Assembly: GCA_047639615.1 (NCBI GenBank)
Contig: JBLIOL010000278.1
Span: 1-7,415, forward strand
Direction: 5' to 3'
DNA from: CAYWNK01 sp047639615
GTDB lineage: Bacteria > Planctomycetota > UBA1135 > GCA-002686595
Length of the DNA stretch: 7,415 nt
In this document: positions 6,930 through 7,415 of the stretch, piece by piece
Numbering within the stretch: the stretch's first letter is position 1
How the letters are laid out: every line of letters starts with the position of its first letter
Position numbers and translations under genes: made by a program
The notes under the pieces: model-generated
What the model saw: the letters and a program-made list of their open reading frames with translations, nothing else
Databases searched by the model: none
What the model was told of the DNA's origin: nothing

Positions 6930-6941
6930 CCCCCTCCCGGC
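6930..6941 (-). promoter_or_regulatory. Possible ribosome binding site for the TTG start of lipA
   Basis: The mRNA reads GGGAGGGGGCC, with GGAGG six bases before the TTG at 6926. This is the only convincing Shine-Dalgarno-like sequence before any gene in the window and is the reason the TTG start is preferred. It lies in a G-rich stretch, so it could be chance. Confidence 0.4.
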
Positions 6942-6980
6942 TCTACCCAGATCGCCCTCCTCCGCGTGCTACAACACGCC

Positions 6981-7062
6981 CACCCCCGCCCTAGGCCCTC
7001 TCCGTCAAGGTCGCGCCCAAGTGCCACCGGACGCTACCTGGTGGGGTCGATGGGCGGGGGTG
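6981..7062. repeat. Inverted repeat upstream of lipA
   Basis: cacccccgccc at 6981-6991 is the exact reverse complement of gggcgggggtg at 7052-7062, giving an 11-bp perfect stem around a 60-base interior. A smaller 5-bp hairpin (ccacc 7024-7028 with ggtgg 7040-7044) lies inside. If transcribed toward lipA this could fold as a structured leader. The arms are simple C/G-rich sequence, so chance is possible. Confidence 0.4.
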
Positions 7063-7286
7063 CTGTAACGCCCGACCTCACAAGCTAGGGGTGGTCGCAA
7101 GCGGCATTCGGCCCCAAGAAGCAGGCATGACGCACCTAATTGCCATGAGCCAAGCAAGAGGACTGGGCTTCCTACTGGTGCTGAGGGCTAGAACCGCGCA
7201 AGCCGGCCAGGGCAGAAGCTGGCGATGGGAGGGTCGGGGTTGCTCTGGAGCTGGAGGGCGGTCCGCAGTTGCTGAGGGTTGGGCGC

Positions 7287-7402
7287 GCCGGAGCCGGCCG
7301 GAGGCCGGGGCTGGAGGCCGGGGCTGGAGAAGGGGGACGGGTCTCAGCGGAGGGCTAGGGCTGATCGCGGGTGATGGCGCTCCTAACCGCCGGAGCCGGC
7401 CG
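7287..7402. repeat. G-rich direct-repeat cluster at right edge
   Basis: gccggagccggccg occurs exactly at 7287-7300 and again at 7389-7402. Between them ggaggccggggct is repeated head to tail at 7300-7312 and 7313-7325, followed by a partial third copy. The plus strand is strongly G-biased across the block. Function unknown; it resembles an intergenic repeat or a low-complexity tract. Confidence 0.6.
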
Positions 7403-7410
7403 CTGGCCGG
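7396..7410. repeat. Perfect short hairpin at window end
   Basis: ccggcc at 7396-7401 pairs perfectly with ggccgg at 7405-7410 around a 3-base loop (gct). No T-run follows in the visible bases, so it is not called a terminator. It overlaps the second copy of the 14-bp direct repeat. Confidence 0.4.
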
Positions 7411-7415
7411 GCAGC

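Larger units (their letters stand above)
6927..7415. other. Region upstream of lipA without a supported gene
   Basis: About 490 bases with no gene I can support. Two frames stay open to the right edge: plus strand from ATG 7127 for 96 codons, and minus strand from the edge to a TGA near 7079. Both are low in complexity (Gly/Arg-rich and Pro/Ala-rich), overlap each other, and match no family I know. Open frames of this length are expected by chance at this base composition. The stretch should contain the operon promoter, but no convincing -35/-10 pair is visible: a TTGACG on the minus strand at 7008-7003 has no -10 at proper spacing. No tRNA or T-run terminator was seen. Confidence 0.6.

Noticed and set aside
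6969..7008. Sigma-70-like promoter using TTGACG (7008-7003, minus strand) and TTGTAG (6974-6969)
   Set aside because: The spacer is 28 bases, far from 16-18, and no other -10-like sequence sits at the right distance.
7079..7413. Possible minus-strand C-terminal gene end entering from the right edge and stopping at TGA near 7079
   Set aside because: About 110 Pro/Ala-rich codons without a recognisable domain, overlapping the plus-strand open frame. It could be real but cannot be supported without the sequence to the right.
7127..7415. Possible partial plus-strand gene from ATG 7127 running off the right edge
   Set aside because: 96 Gly/Arg-rich codons with no motif and no ribosome site, and the opposite strand is open over the same bases. 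Chance open frames of this length are expected at this composition.

Overview
The window is almost entirely one minus-strand operon encoding a branched-chain-type 2-oxo acid dehydrogenase complex plus the enzyme that finishes its lipoyl cofactor. In the direction of transcription (right to left) it reads: lipA (lipoyl synthase), a first E1 alpha subunit, E1 beta, E2 acyltransferase with two lipoyl domains, a second and divergent E1 alpha subunit, and lpdA (E3, dihydrolipoamide dehydrogenase). lpdA runs off the left edge after about 332 codons. Gaps between genes are 29, 20, 17, 3 and 52 bp, so co-transcription is likely.

The genes fit one biochemical task. E1 alpha/beta uses thiamine diphosphate (TPP) to decarboxylate a 2-oxo acid and reductively acylate the lipoyl arm of E2. 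E2 passes the acyl group to CoA, and E3 reoxidises the lipoyl arm with NAD+. LipA inserts the two sulfurs into the octanoyl-lysine precursor on E2. Several signatures point to the branched-chain (BCKDH) subtype rather than classical pyruvate dehydrogenase: MTDKATVEIP around the lipoyl lysines, EPKALYR in E1 beta, and GRQMP plus HSTSDDPTKY in the first E1 alpha. The true substrate cannot be fixed from sequence alone.

The least ordinary point is that the operon carries two E1 alpha genes but only one visible E1 beta. The second E1 alpha lies between E2 and E3 and differs from the first at several residues next to the TPP site. I otherwise see a well-known system and no clearly new one.

The right-hand ~490 bases (6927-7415) hold no gene I can support. 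They contain an 11-bp inverted repeat upstream of lipA and a G-rich, repeat-bearing tract at the right edge.

The organism is a high-GC bacterium. Start sites mostly lack Shine-Dalgarno sequences and four of the five visible stops are TAG. E1 alpha and E1 beta as separate chains fit many phyla (for example Myxococcota or other former deltaproteobacteria), but I cannot place it with confidence.
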